The notes below the pieces were generated by a model that was given only the letters and a program-made list of their open reading frames with translations, was not told where the DNA came from and made no database searches. This document shows positions 36,803-46,700 of a stretch of DNA of 64,000 nt, in pieces. Positions within the stretch are counted from its first letter, which is position 1. The number at the start of each line of letters is the position of its first letter. The stretch is from Wurfbainia villosa (Eukaryota; Streptophyta; Magnoliopsida; Zingiberales; Zingiberaceae). The position numbers and the translations under genes are program-made. The stretch spans positions 49,227,719 through 49,291,718 of the forward strand of contig CM046001.1 of the NCBI GenBank assembly GCA_025175895.1, given 5' to 3'.

Positions 36803-37728
36803 ATGATTGTGATTAGTGTATATATAGATGCAGTCTATATGTATGTTTATTGTGATGTTGCATTTGTTTGTACTATGCTTGTTACATTTGTTTGTACATC
36901 ATCATACATGCTACTGCATTTGCTATATGATAGTATGTGGGATATCTATGTATGAGTTAGTCAAACTGTAATATACCTTTGACCAGTACCTTGAGATGAT
37001 ACAGGATGGATCCGGTTCATCGTTGTATTTGTCATAGGATGTTAGTATGGTGGTTTGTCGCTTATAGAGTTAGATTTATTCTCCCATGTTATATATTATG
37101 GATATATGCTCAGGTTGGATCAGAGTAGCATAGTGGACTTTCAGGTATGTTTGCATTTTACGTTGTTCATTTGGTTAGACGGTATATGCATGTATATATT
37201 TATTATGCTGGTGTTTACCTGATGTACATGAATATTATTGAATTACATGTGATATTTGATATATATATGTTCTCTCATATTACCACTGAGTTATACTCAC
37301 CACTACGGACCCTGGATTTTTCTGTCTCCCAGGTAACAGGTAGAAGTCTTCGTGACGGTTTAAAGCATCGCTAGCTGACATCGTCTCATCTCACATACGA
37401 GGGTCTAAGTTTTTGGATTTTCCGTATGTTTTGTTATGTACTTGGAGTTTTACGTGGGTTGTGTTATGGACTTGTTATGTGATGTACACACTTATGGATT
37501 CGGGTTTTACCGATGTTTTCTTTATGTTGTGGTGTCAATCATACCGATATGCACTGTGTATAGGTTGTGATGTTGTGGTGTTAGTTTCCGCTGTGCTTTG
37601 TTATGTTTACATTTGTATATGTTGTTGTTATTGCAGCCGAATGGCCTTATATAAATAAGATATGTTGTCACGTACAGGGGAGATGTTGTTCATTTGTTTT
37701 CGGCTCGGCATACTCTCGGGGCATGACA

Positions 37729-37854
37729 ATATCATCCAAAGATCACTGTCATTTTTTACTAAATAAAGGATGTTTACCGAATGTCACTTAGTGTAATACA
37801 TCTAACTATGCTAAAATCTCATAACCATTAAATCTTTGTGGTGATCCTTCTTTT
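37729..37854 (-). pseudogene. TNP2 transposase segment between insertions
   Basis: The minus strand encodes EGSPQRFNGYEILA, then VTFGKHPLFSKK, matching the LSGxEIL..FGKH region of TNP2. It continues on the left at 22,353 and on the right at 40,012. Bases 37,850-37,854 are the target duplication CTTTT. Confidence 0.75.
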
Positions 37855-40011
37855 TGTTGGGTTTCCTCGGCACCGTGGTGGGTGGGTGTTTGAACATGTT
37901 TCGTAAACATATGCACAGCGGAAGAAATAAAAGCAATAAATCTAACTTATTACAACACACACACCACACGCATGCAAAATACATCATGTGTAGACATAAT
38001 CGCAGTTTCAAATTTTGCAATAAAAGAAAATTACGCTAGTTATATCTGATGTATCACGTGCAGCGGGAATGGCATCAACCGGAGCAACTCACGCTAGAAT
38101 TGTCTCTATCCGTATCCACGCCGAGTACCGTCGGGATAGCTTCGCCAAGCTACGAGCCTCGTCTTCGTAGGAGTCACTAGCCTCGTGTCGAAGACGATGT
38201 GATCGAGAGAAGATCACAATCCGAATCAAAATTTAGACGCAAAAATGAGTCCCCAAAACTCGCTTCTCCGAAGAGGTATTCGTCGACCGATTGACGAATC
38301 CTTGGTCCTCCACCAATGAGGATTGTTGGAGATCCAATCCCCGGTAAGAAAGTTGTTGTCGGAGCTCCAAACGTCATCCAAACGACGCTCTGACAAGAAG
38401 GAAGCAAGCTGTCCAAAAACTAGACATCTTGGTGGAGGACTTGGCGCCGGCCAAAGGAAAAGGGTCGGCTGGTCCTTGGTCGCCGGAGGATCGCCGACAG
38501 CAGCAAGAGATCGACGGCAACAGGTGGCGTCGGCGGCAAGATCCCCTTGGGCGGTGGCGACAAGGAGAAGAGAGGAAAGGAGGCTAAGGTTTCCAAAACT
38601 CTTGAACCAATTAATTCTACTTAAAAAACCCTTACGCCGTGTTTTTATAGAGAACACATTCTCTTAACGATTATTGGTTCATAACCAAAACCCGTTAACC
38701 TGCTCCAATAACTTAAGTTACAATAAAACAAACCGCATTGGTCTATTTTAAGTTAAAACGAACCGAACCAACTTTGGTTCATTCGTTTAAAACAAACCAA
38801 ACTCCTTTGGTTTATTTTCCACCATTGGATTAGAACCAAACCAATTTGTTTTATCCATCATGTCAAGACACGACCCATTCATGCTTCCGTTGCGACTGAA
38901 ACGATTTCATGCTCGCTCCTTGTTTGGTCCAACCAAATCTAGTTTCTCTCGTTCTGAAAATCTCATTTCTCAAGCTCGTTTTAAATCCTTCGAATTACGC
39001 TCGTTGTGCGTGTGACCAAATAGGTTCCCGATTTATGTTGATCTTCTATAATTAACAATTAATTATAGAACAATCATGAGTGACATTTAGTAGTACATCA
39101 TGATCCCCAATTAATCGAAAAATCAATGGTTGACACCAGAACGACTTCTGAAACCTTTCAGCAGCCACAGTGAATCATGTCTCATTCCTTTCACTCATCT
39201 TATACCCACTTGGTTCAGGACATGGTCTATTGTGTCAGTCCCCACTAGGCTGACTACGTCACACCTAGCCCAAGTATTACTTCCTCGTCCTTCGGATTCT
39301 AGTTAATGCACATGTATCCAAGAGTACCATACTCTAAATATGTAATGTTTTGGCCAAAGACTTTAGTAACAATCCGACGAAAGGTCATAGGGTATACATC
39401 TCCTCGCAAGAAGTGGTGAATCCTCTGTAGGCTATTCAAACATCTTCGGCCACTTCGACTTATACCCAATCATCCCGGGTCTACATCTCCTCGGAGATGC
39501 TTGCTTAAGATGTCAAAGCATAAGTCTCTATGAATAAGATGACTTGAATACCGCAAGTCGAAGGAACATCGCACTTAAGCTGTAGTAAGAACTTCATTGA
39601 CATATTCATATATGCAGAGAACCATATGAAGTCTTACAACTAGTCACTCCAATGAACTAGATATCATAACTAGCATCCACGATCAACTACGGACATCCCA
39701 ATGTCTCCAGCCAGTGAGAAACAGCTGCTTGAATAAACTAGAGTATACCTCATGCTAGTCTCAACAGAATCGATGGCGTCCGAATCTATCAATTCATCAA
39801 CTAGAGATAATTCCAATACATCACAATTACACATATAGAGATACTCACTAGTTGTGATCGAATCACAAATTCTCTCATGCTGTGAATCGTATTGCGGACA
39901 TTCAGTAAATGAGTTTAAGATACAATCAATACATGAAAACATGTATATTCAAATAGTGAATCTTCATTTATCAAATAAATCACCTATGACACCTCTCATA
40001 TATTACTAACA
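37855..40011 (-). mobile_element. Solo LTR, target duplication CTTTT
   Basis: In plus coordinates it runs TGTTGGGTTTCC to ATTACTAACA, 2,157 bp, flanked by CTTTT at 37,850-37,854 and 40,012-40,016. It is the reverse-oriented complete version of LTR copies A and B (1-3,702). Taking it out joins the TNP2 codons NGKVG with KEGSPQR without loss. ORFs at 38,177-38,667 and 39,670-39,942 are shadows. Confidence 0.92.
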
Positions 40012-40100
40012 CTTTTCCAACCTTTCCATTGAAATATTTATTTCTACGCCATGGGTGTTGAACATTGAATAATCGACGGTGACATGTGTAGCATATTTTA
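40012..40100 (-). pseudogene. TNP2 transposase segment between two solo LTRs
   Basis: The minus strand reads KICYTCHRRLFNVQHPWRRN then KYFNGKVG, an exact match in character to the MGHRRFLP..HPWRR segment of TNP2. 40,096-40,100 is the TTTTA target duplication. Confidence 0.8.
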
Positions 40101-41717
40101 TGTAGAAGAATCGTTAATCGCTAAAGGGGGTGAATAGCATTTTCTCTTCGCTCGATGGAATTCGTTCATGTTTGTCTACAAGGCTTTTTATGTGCAGCGA
40201 AAATAATAACAAAATAGACAAACACTCACAATACACAAAGATGTAACATGGTTCGGAATCTAAAGTTCCTACTCCATGGGTCGAGCTCAAATGAGCTCTA
40301 GTGATGCAAACCACCACTAATACACTCCTTCTCGGTGACACACTGGAGGTGGAGAAACCTCGTACAAGTGTTGACAACAATAAATAAGAAAGACAAGTAA
40401 ATACAAAGAAATACAACAAACTATGTAAAGAATATTTTACAAATGTGAGCTTTGAATGCTTTGTTTGTTGGTTGCTTGGATGAGCTTGAAGGACCCTAAA
40501 ATGCACCAGAACTTCGCCTCTAAGAACCCCTCAAGAAACCATGGCCAAAATCCTCCACGAACTGTTCCTTTTATGACCTGCATCAGGTTGATTCTGAGCC
40601 TGGTAGTCGACTATCAAAAGGCCCTAGTCGACTACCTACGGTGTCGTTGTCTCACAACGGACTTAATCCTCGTTAGCATTCCAGCCAACGGATACACTAG
40701 CAGTCGATTGCCATTATCAACAGTCGGCTGTCAAGCCCGTAGTCGACTGCTCAATCGTCTACCGAGCTTTTTGTGCCCGTGTCCTCGATCAGCAATCGAC
40801 CGCCCTCCATGGCAATCGATTGCCTAGGTCACGCGACCACAGTCGATCGCCAGTCGACTGGTCACAATTCCAGTCGACTGTCGAGAGTCGACTCGGCTGC
40901 CAAGTGTCAAAATACTTGACCAGTCGACTGGTTCATAATCCCAGTCGACTACTAAACCTCAACCATGAGATTTATCCCACGTATGATCCCTTCATACTTG
41001 CTAGACCACCCTTAGCCTAGACCTAAGCCTTCTAGTCACCTCCATCAATCTCACGCCTATCGGATCCATCCAAGTCATCCATGACTTATTCATCCATACG
41101 CTAGCCTTCAGATGCTTCCATCGACTATTGTCATGCTAACCGAGTCTACACCACCAAGGCACATTTGGGCTTACACTGCTAAGACACACGCTTGGACTTT
41201 ACGCCGTCAAACATTGAACTTATGCTGTCAAGACTACCGCTTGGACTTTACGCCGACAATATCACACCCTTGGACTTTCCTTGCCAACTCCATGTTGGAC
41301 TTTCCAATTGTCAAGATTCATGCTTAAACTTTCCAATTACCAAGTACCCATGACTTGGACTTTACCAATGCTAAGACTCATGCTTGGACTTTCCATGCTA
41401 AGTATCCAAGACTTGGACTTTCCATGCCAAGACTCATGCTTCGACTTTCCAATTGCCAAGACTCATGCTTCGACTTTCCATGCCAAGTACCCAAGACTTG
41501 GACTTTTAATACCAAGACTCATGTTTGGACTTTCTATGTCAAGTACCCATGACTTGGACTTTCCATGTCAAGTGTCCCACTTGGACTTCTCCATCATATG
41601 GTCAACCCCATGTCAACCATTTAGTCAACCCATTTTCAAACAATGGTCAACCCATTATCAAACATCAAAACACTACTCGAGTCTAGTCAATCGTGACCTG
41701 GGCCGATTGCACCAACA
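40101..41717 (-). mobile_element. Solo SIRE-like LTR, target duplication TTTTA
   Basis: Plus coordinates run TGTAGAAG to GCACCAACA (minus-strand start TGTTGGTGC, as in the element at 49,115). It is 1,617 bp, with TTTTA at 40,096-40,100 and 41,718-41,722. It contains the common LTR block AACATGGTTCGGAATC, CAGTCGACTG motifs (for example 40,851-40,860) and a minisatellite at about 41,130-41,590. ORFs inside are shadows. Confidence 0.9.
41130..41590. repeat. Degenerate minisatellite, CTTGGACTTTCC core
   Basis: More than ten repeats of a roughly 26-36 bp pattern such as GACTTGGACTTTCCATGCCAA and CTCATGCTTGGACTTTCC, imperfect, inside the solo LTR. The ORFs at 41,281-41,730 are the result of this repeat, not genes. 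Confidence 0.8.
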
Positions 41718-42870
41718 TTTTACTCCTTAATCCTTGAGATTTGATTTCATGCAGGCATATTGGACATGCTTTATAACCCTGTGTACTCCATCCAGATATT
41801 ATCTCATATGCTGGAAAGTCATGAATGGTCCACATAACAGCAATATGTAATTGAAATGCTTATTTAGTCGATGCATCATATGCTTCCACCCCCTCATCCC
41901 ATAGCTCCTTCAGTTCGTTGATCAAAGGTCGTAGATATATATCTATCTCTTTATTAGGTGATTTAGGCCCAGAAATTAAAAGAGACATAATCAAGTATGT
42001 GACTTCATCATTTTCCGTGGTGATAAATTATAATTCACAAGTATAACTGATCATATACTATAAGCATTTGACATGTTTCCAAATGGATTAAAACCATCAG
42101 TAGCAAACTTTAAGTGAATATTTTATGGATCACCTGTAAATATTTCATATGTATTGTCAAGTTCATTCATGATTCACTATCAGCTGGGTGTCTTAATACA
42201 CCATCTGTTTCTACTCGCTTTTCTTTATGTCATCTCATATCTTTTGTCGTATGCTTCGAAATAAACAACTGCTTAAGTCTCAGTTTCAATGGAAAATATT
42301 GAAGAATTTTTCTGAGCATTCTTTTTCTTATTCATCCCGTTATACTTGTATATAGACTCCTTGCACACTAGACATGTATCATTATTCTCGTGTTCATCCC
42401 AAAATAATATACAATCATTCTTACATACATGTATTTTCTCATATAACAATCCCAACTCTTTTAATAATTTTTTTACTTTATAATGAGAGTTTGGAATCAC
42501 ATTCGATTTGGAAAATATTTTTTACAATAACTGAAATAACATATCAAAAGATTTATTGCTCTAGTCATTTAACACCACATGCATTAGCTTCATCAAAAAA
42601 TTGAATACCGAAAAATTTATACAATTGTGATACAACTCTTTTTTACTTCTTTAAACATTGAAGTATAACTTCGTCTAATATTATTTGCATTCGTGATTTC
42701 ATTGATATCATCTAATTGAAGCTCATTAGTATTGATATTTTTTGTATTTCGTAAATCAATAAATATGTCTTCAAAATCATCTTCAAATTCATCTTCTTCG
42801 ACATCACAATCATGTCCATTTTTTCTAATACCATATTAAAATTTATTATTTAACTACTGATCTGAAAATC
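41718..42870 (-). pseudogene. TNP2 transposase, N-terminal part
   Basis: Minus strand, from acidic N-terminal sequence (42,780-42,830, EEDEFEDDFEDIF) through YKVKKLLKELGLLYEKIHVC, KNDCILFWDEHENNDTCLVC (42,273-42,500), then decayed VLRYFPLKPRLKQLF, HKEKRVETDGVLRHPAD, and finally the SGWSTKG-equivalent YLDGVHR..KHVQYAC near 41,740. These occur in the order expected for TNP2. Stops in the last third show decay. Confidence 0.82.
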
Positions 42871-42880
42871 CAACTAATAG

Positions 42881-43688
42881 GAAAGGTATGTGGATATTAT
42901 TATCACTTGGTGATGCACATGAAAGTTCAATATATCCTAAAATGTCACCGCAGGTAAGAAACCTCTTGCATATAGGCAAGCTAGAGTTTTGCTTGCTAAC
43001 CTGAAACTAAAGAGGGTGAAATTTCTCTCTATTTCTCTAGGTGAAGTTTCTCTCTCTATTATCTCCTTTAACGTATCTTTTAAAATTACAAGACTTATTA
43101 TGGTTTGAGGGAATTGATGTTGTTACCTTGTTGAATTGGATGAAGTTCATTTAAGATTCACTTAGAAAGGAGAGAATCTCCTAATATATAATCGTGACCT
43201 GCCATGCTGAACTGCATATGGGCACAAAAGTATCCTAGCATCATTGAGTCACATCTATGTCTAGGAAATAGCAACCAGAGAATGTAAATCTGATTGAGAT
43301 AATACACACAATTAATGGATCAGAAGTTTCATGCGGTCGACTTAAAGGCCATGAGATAATTAACAATGTATTGCAAGTCAGCAGCGTTCCTAAAAAAATT
43401 TTCAAAAAATGCCTTACAGCCAACCATTTCTTGTCGAGAGACAGGAGGAACAAGACAACGGCAAGGGTGGGAAGATGTTTTCCATGGCAATTGTTGTGCG
43501 GCAGAATAACTTTGTTTGTTCAAATACTGAAAAGTATGTTCTTCTCAATCCATTGATCCGATGTTGGCGAGTGTGATTCCAGTCTTATATTCACTGACCC
43601 GTTATTTGCAGGCCAAAAAATCGAGGGAAGGTAACCCTAATTTTTCAAGACGCCTAGAAATTGTCAGTGAGATGCCATCAAGTGGATT
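42881..43688. other. 3' flank of MKP1, no other gene seen
   Basis: Between the CACTA transposon and the putative last MKP1 exon. ORFs (43,241-43,556) overlap on both strands and resemble nothing. It probably holds the 3' untranslated region of MKP1. No clear polyadenylation signal was chosen. Confidence 0.4.
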
Positions 43689-43730
43689 TCAACAGTTCAA
43701 AAAGCTCGCCTGCCCCTGTTCCTTCAGGAC
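43689..43730 (-). CDS. MKP1: Putative MKP1 terminal exon (13 codons plus stop)
   Basis: After TTTCATAATTAG (acceptor AG at 43,732-43,731) the minus strand reads VLKEQGQASFLNC then TGA. The donor of exon 1 is phase 0 and this frame is phase 0, giving the join IK/VLKEQG, the expected type of ending for MKP1 (a KxVKE..-like tail). The match is from family memory and the exon is short, so it needs transcript evidence. Other endings (for instance reading through the donor to the stop at 50,882) would replace it by VQFFTSEFCFI. Confidence 0.5.
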   Translation of the reverse strand, partial: VLKEQGQASFLNC

Positions 43731-46700
43731 CTAATTATGAAACAAATTTCAAATATATGCTTCAGTATTGGTAAATCAATGTGATCAAAACCATGATCAT
43801 TGCAGGATAAAGATGGAACTTCCAAAAGTCACAGGTTAAACACAATATCTTAAGAAGGAAACATAATGATATAATCCTAGCTTTGACCAAGTGATTCTTT
43901 GGGGGGAAAAGGTGATGCGTCTTAGACACTCTTCGTCGTCAATCTCATAGTTAGATGAAGAGAGGTAGATCACGAAAGACATGTTTACCCAATCAAAAAC
44001 TAACACGGTAAGAGAATAGATATCCCGAAAAATTTTACAACTCTTAAGAATTGATCCTTGCTCTTTGAAAGAATTCTGTTGTCTATGCTAATCACTTGGT
44101 CATCTGGTAAGGAGTTGACCAAGTGATTCCTATATCTTAATTACATGATCCGAATCTCATCATCAATATTGATAAACTTCATCTGCAAAAGGTTGGAACT
44201 GTCAACCTAGCAGCCTCCGGCCCCCCGTCCCAAGAGGAAATCGCGAAGGGGTAAATCACGGGGCAGACCTATGGCCTTTGACGGACTGGTACCAGCAGAG
44301 GGGAGGTTCTGCTACGACTGGGGGAGGATTAATCCCGCCACCCCAGGGATCGAACCCTGGTCTCATCTGCAAGCACCCTCTGCCTTAACCAATCCGTCAT
44401 CCCCGTGGGGACAATATTGATAAACCTCATGGTCTTACTGTAGGTAGCTCACATTCCGCTAAGCTTCAACAAATTTACCACAGCCCAAACATACAATAAT
44501 TTGTGCTAGGTAAGCAAGATCAAAAACTGAAACTGTGAATGTGCAATACAAGTTACAATTTGGTGAAGCAAAAGTAATTAAAAATATAAATATTGGTCAA
44601 CCCGTGTGATAATAGTTTGATAAGTTTTGTTGCACAACTGTTTACCTCATACAGATGAAAGACACATAACAAGGGAACTCGGACAGTGGTCACTGTTAGT
44701 GCAGAGACACTAGATAATCGAATCTAAATTTTGATTATGGCAAAGGTTCAAAGTTAAATTGCTATTATTATCTCGTGTGTTGTGTTAAGTGTGCAGAAAA
44801 TGATTAAGTTAAGCTGAAGGTCAGCGACACCCGACGAATCTCGGGACGAGAAACCGTGATGGTCGGGCGACATCAGGAGAACCTCGTTAGAGTCGAGGAA
44901 CCTCGGTGGCGACCGGAAGCTAAGCGACTGGTTAGGAGGACAAGAGATAAGCACTGAGTGCGGAGTGATGGTAAGATCGTGTCCTCTGTACGGGGACGAT
45001 CTTAGACGGGGATCCGACTAAGACTTCTGAGGGAAAGTCTAGGTCGAGATAGGACGGTAAGGAACCATCGTAATATCCATTACTCGACATTTCTGTGCTA
45101 ACTCTATGCTACAGGTGAGTGACCAAGCCAACAGTCGACTGAAAGCTATTGTCAGTCGATTGATCCTACCATCAGTCGACTAATAAGAGTCATCAGTCGA
45201 CTGTTATTCAAACTGGTCAGCTCGAAGAAAGTCAAGATAAGCTCCACCAAAAGTGGAGGGATTAGGAGCTTTGACCCAGATCTGGATCTCAACGAGCTAG
45301 GGTTTGAAGGGTTATAAAAGAAAAGGTTTTTCACTTCTTTGGATCATCTCTTCTTGCACCCAAAGTGCTCTAACGACGCCAAGCTTCAACGACAACGCTA
45401 CGTCGCCGTAAAGTCAACGCTACAACAAGTATCTATTCCTTCGTCGGTACTTCAAGTTAAAGTTGTCATTTGTTTTGTTTTAATTTCTTATACTCGAGCT
45501 TTCAATCGAAAAGAGGAGAGGTAGACTTATTGTCTCTTCCTCTATCTTGTTTTTATTGTAACCGTCGTCTCCTACCTCCAATGAGGAAGAGACTTTTAGT
45601 TGATTGCCCCATCGTACGCGGTCTAGGATCGCGGGGCCTTGGAGTAGAAACCTTTCGGTTGTGAACCAAGTAAAAACAAAGGTGTCTATTTACTTTATCT
45701 TTATTTCTATTTCCGCTGCAATACTTTTGTTTTATCGAAACGAAAAGATAAACTTTTACGATCGCTATTCACCCCCCCCCTCCTCTAGCGACTCTCCGAT
45801 CCAACAATTGGTAGGGCGCTCAGATTCGGTACAACCACCGGTCTAGCAAAGTTTTATATTCTTTTCGTGTTTATTGTTTTAAGTTTTTTTTTCTCCCACA
45901 CTACTAATCCAAGACCAAGTCTTGGTACATTATTTTTTGATTTTGTGTTTGCAAGTATCGACCAAGCTAATCGCTTCTGGAGTAGCTGACGGTAAAACGG
46001 ACATAACTTTTGATACAAGTTGACCCACAAAATGTGCTACCCACCAAATCGAAGCTCTCTCAGAGATCTATATTTCTTACGGGAGTTTACCCCCGTACAA
46101 ATATGAGAGTTTACCCCCGTAACAAGTTGTTTTCGACCCCAAAAACGACGTTTAGTATCTTTTCGGGGACATCGAATGTCGTAAGTGCTTAGTTCTTTGT
46201 TTAGCTTTTTATTTCTTATTATTTCCTGCATTACTAATCCAAGACCAAGTCTTGGAATTCCTTTTGGTTTGTTTTTTTTTATTTTTGCAAGATTCATTTT
46301 ATTGAATAGCCCATATCGAGGGGTTTAGCACCACCCAACCTCCGTTTTTCAACGGAGATTACTTCCGTTATTGGAAGGGTCGGATGGAGTGTTACCTCAA
46401 AACCCAAGTCAAGATGTGAATAGTCATCCAGACCGACTTCACTCTACCAACCAATGAAGACGGTGAGTATTTGGATTGCGACAAGTGGACGAATGTCATG
46501 AAGCGACAAGTGGAGGCCGATGCAAAAGCTCCACAAATTCTTCAATGCGGTCTCTCCCAGGAAGAACATAACCGAGTCAGGCCTTTCATCAGCGGAAAAG
46601 ATCTATAAAATAAGCTCATCGAAATACATGAAGGGACGGCCGACACGAAGGTTTGTAAACGTGATCTCTTATTAAAAAAATTGTTTAATCTAAAAATGCA

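Larger units (their letters stand above)
22354..37728 (+). mobile_element. Ty3/gypsy element inserted in TNP2, with nested copia DNA
   Basis: LTRs lie at 22,354-25,597 and 35,338-37,728 (5'-truncated), with an initiator-methionine primer site at 25,605. The interior is 25,598-26,863 and 28,760 to about 31,040, holding decayed reverse transcriptase. Two copia insertions sit inside: a solo LTR (26,864-28,754) and a truncated element (about 31,041-35,337). The right flank 37,729 onward reads TNP2, as does the left flank, so the gypsy landed in the transposase gene. I could not identify a clean target duplication, so the left LTR start is approximate. Confidence 0.75.
35338..37728 (+). repeat. 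Gypsy 3' LTR, 5'-truncated
   Basis: Matches 23,236-25,597 along its whole length and ends in GGGGCATGACA. Its first 0.9 kb is missing because the copia replaced it. After 37,728 the TNP2 sequence resumes (ATATCATCC). ORFs within are shadows. Confidence 0.82.
17815..42880 (-). mobile_element. CACTA (EnSpm) DNA transposon, minus orientation, with nested insertions
   Basis: Left end is CACTAAAACAAATGG at 17,815, a CACTA-type terminus, followed by a subterminal zone. Inside, on the minus strand, come a TNPA-like protein (18,794-20,340) and the TNP2 transposase, read from 42,870 down to 20,589. TNP2 is interrupted by a gypsy element (22,354-37,728) and two solo LTRs (37,855-40,011 and 40,101-41,717). 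Taking these out leaves about 5.9 kb. No matching TAGTG terminus is visible between 42,880 and 43,690, so the right end seems lost. The 42,880 boundary is approximate. Confidence 0.85.

Noticed and set aside
41281..41730. 149-codon ORF in the solo LTR
   Set aside because: Made of the CTTGGACTTTCC minisatellite read in frame; not a gene.
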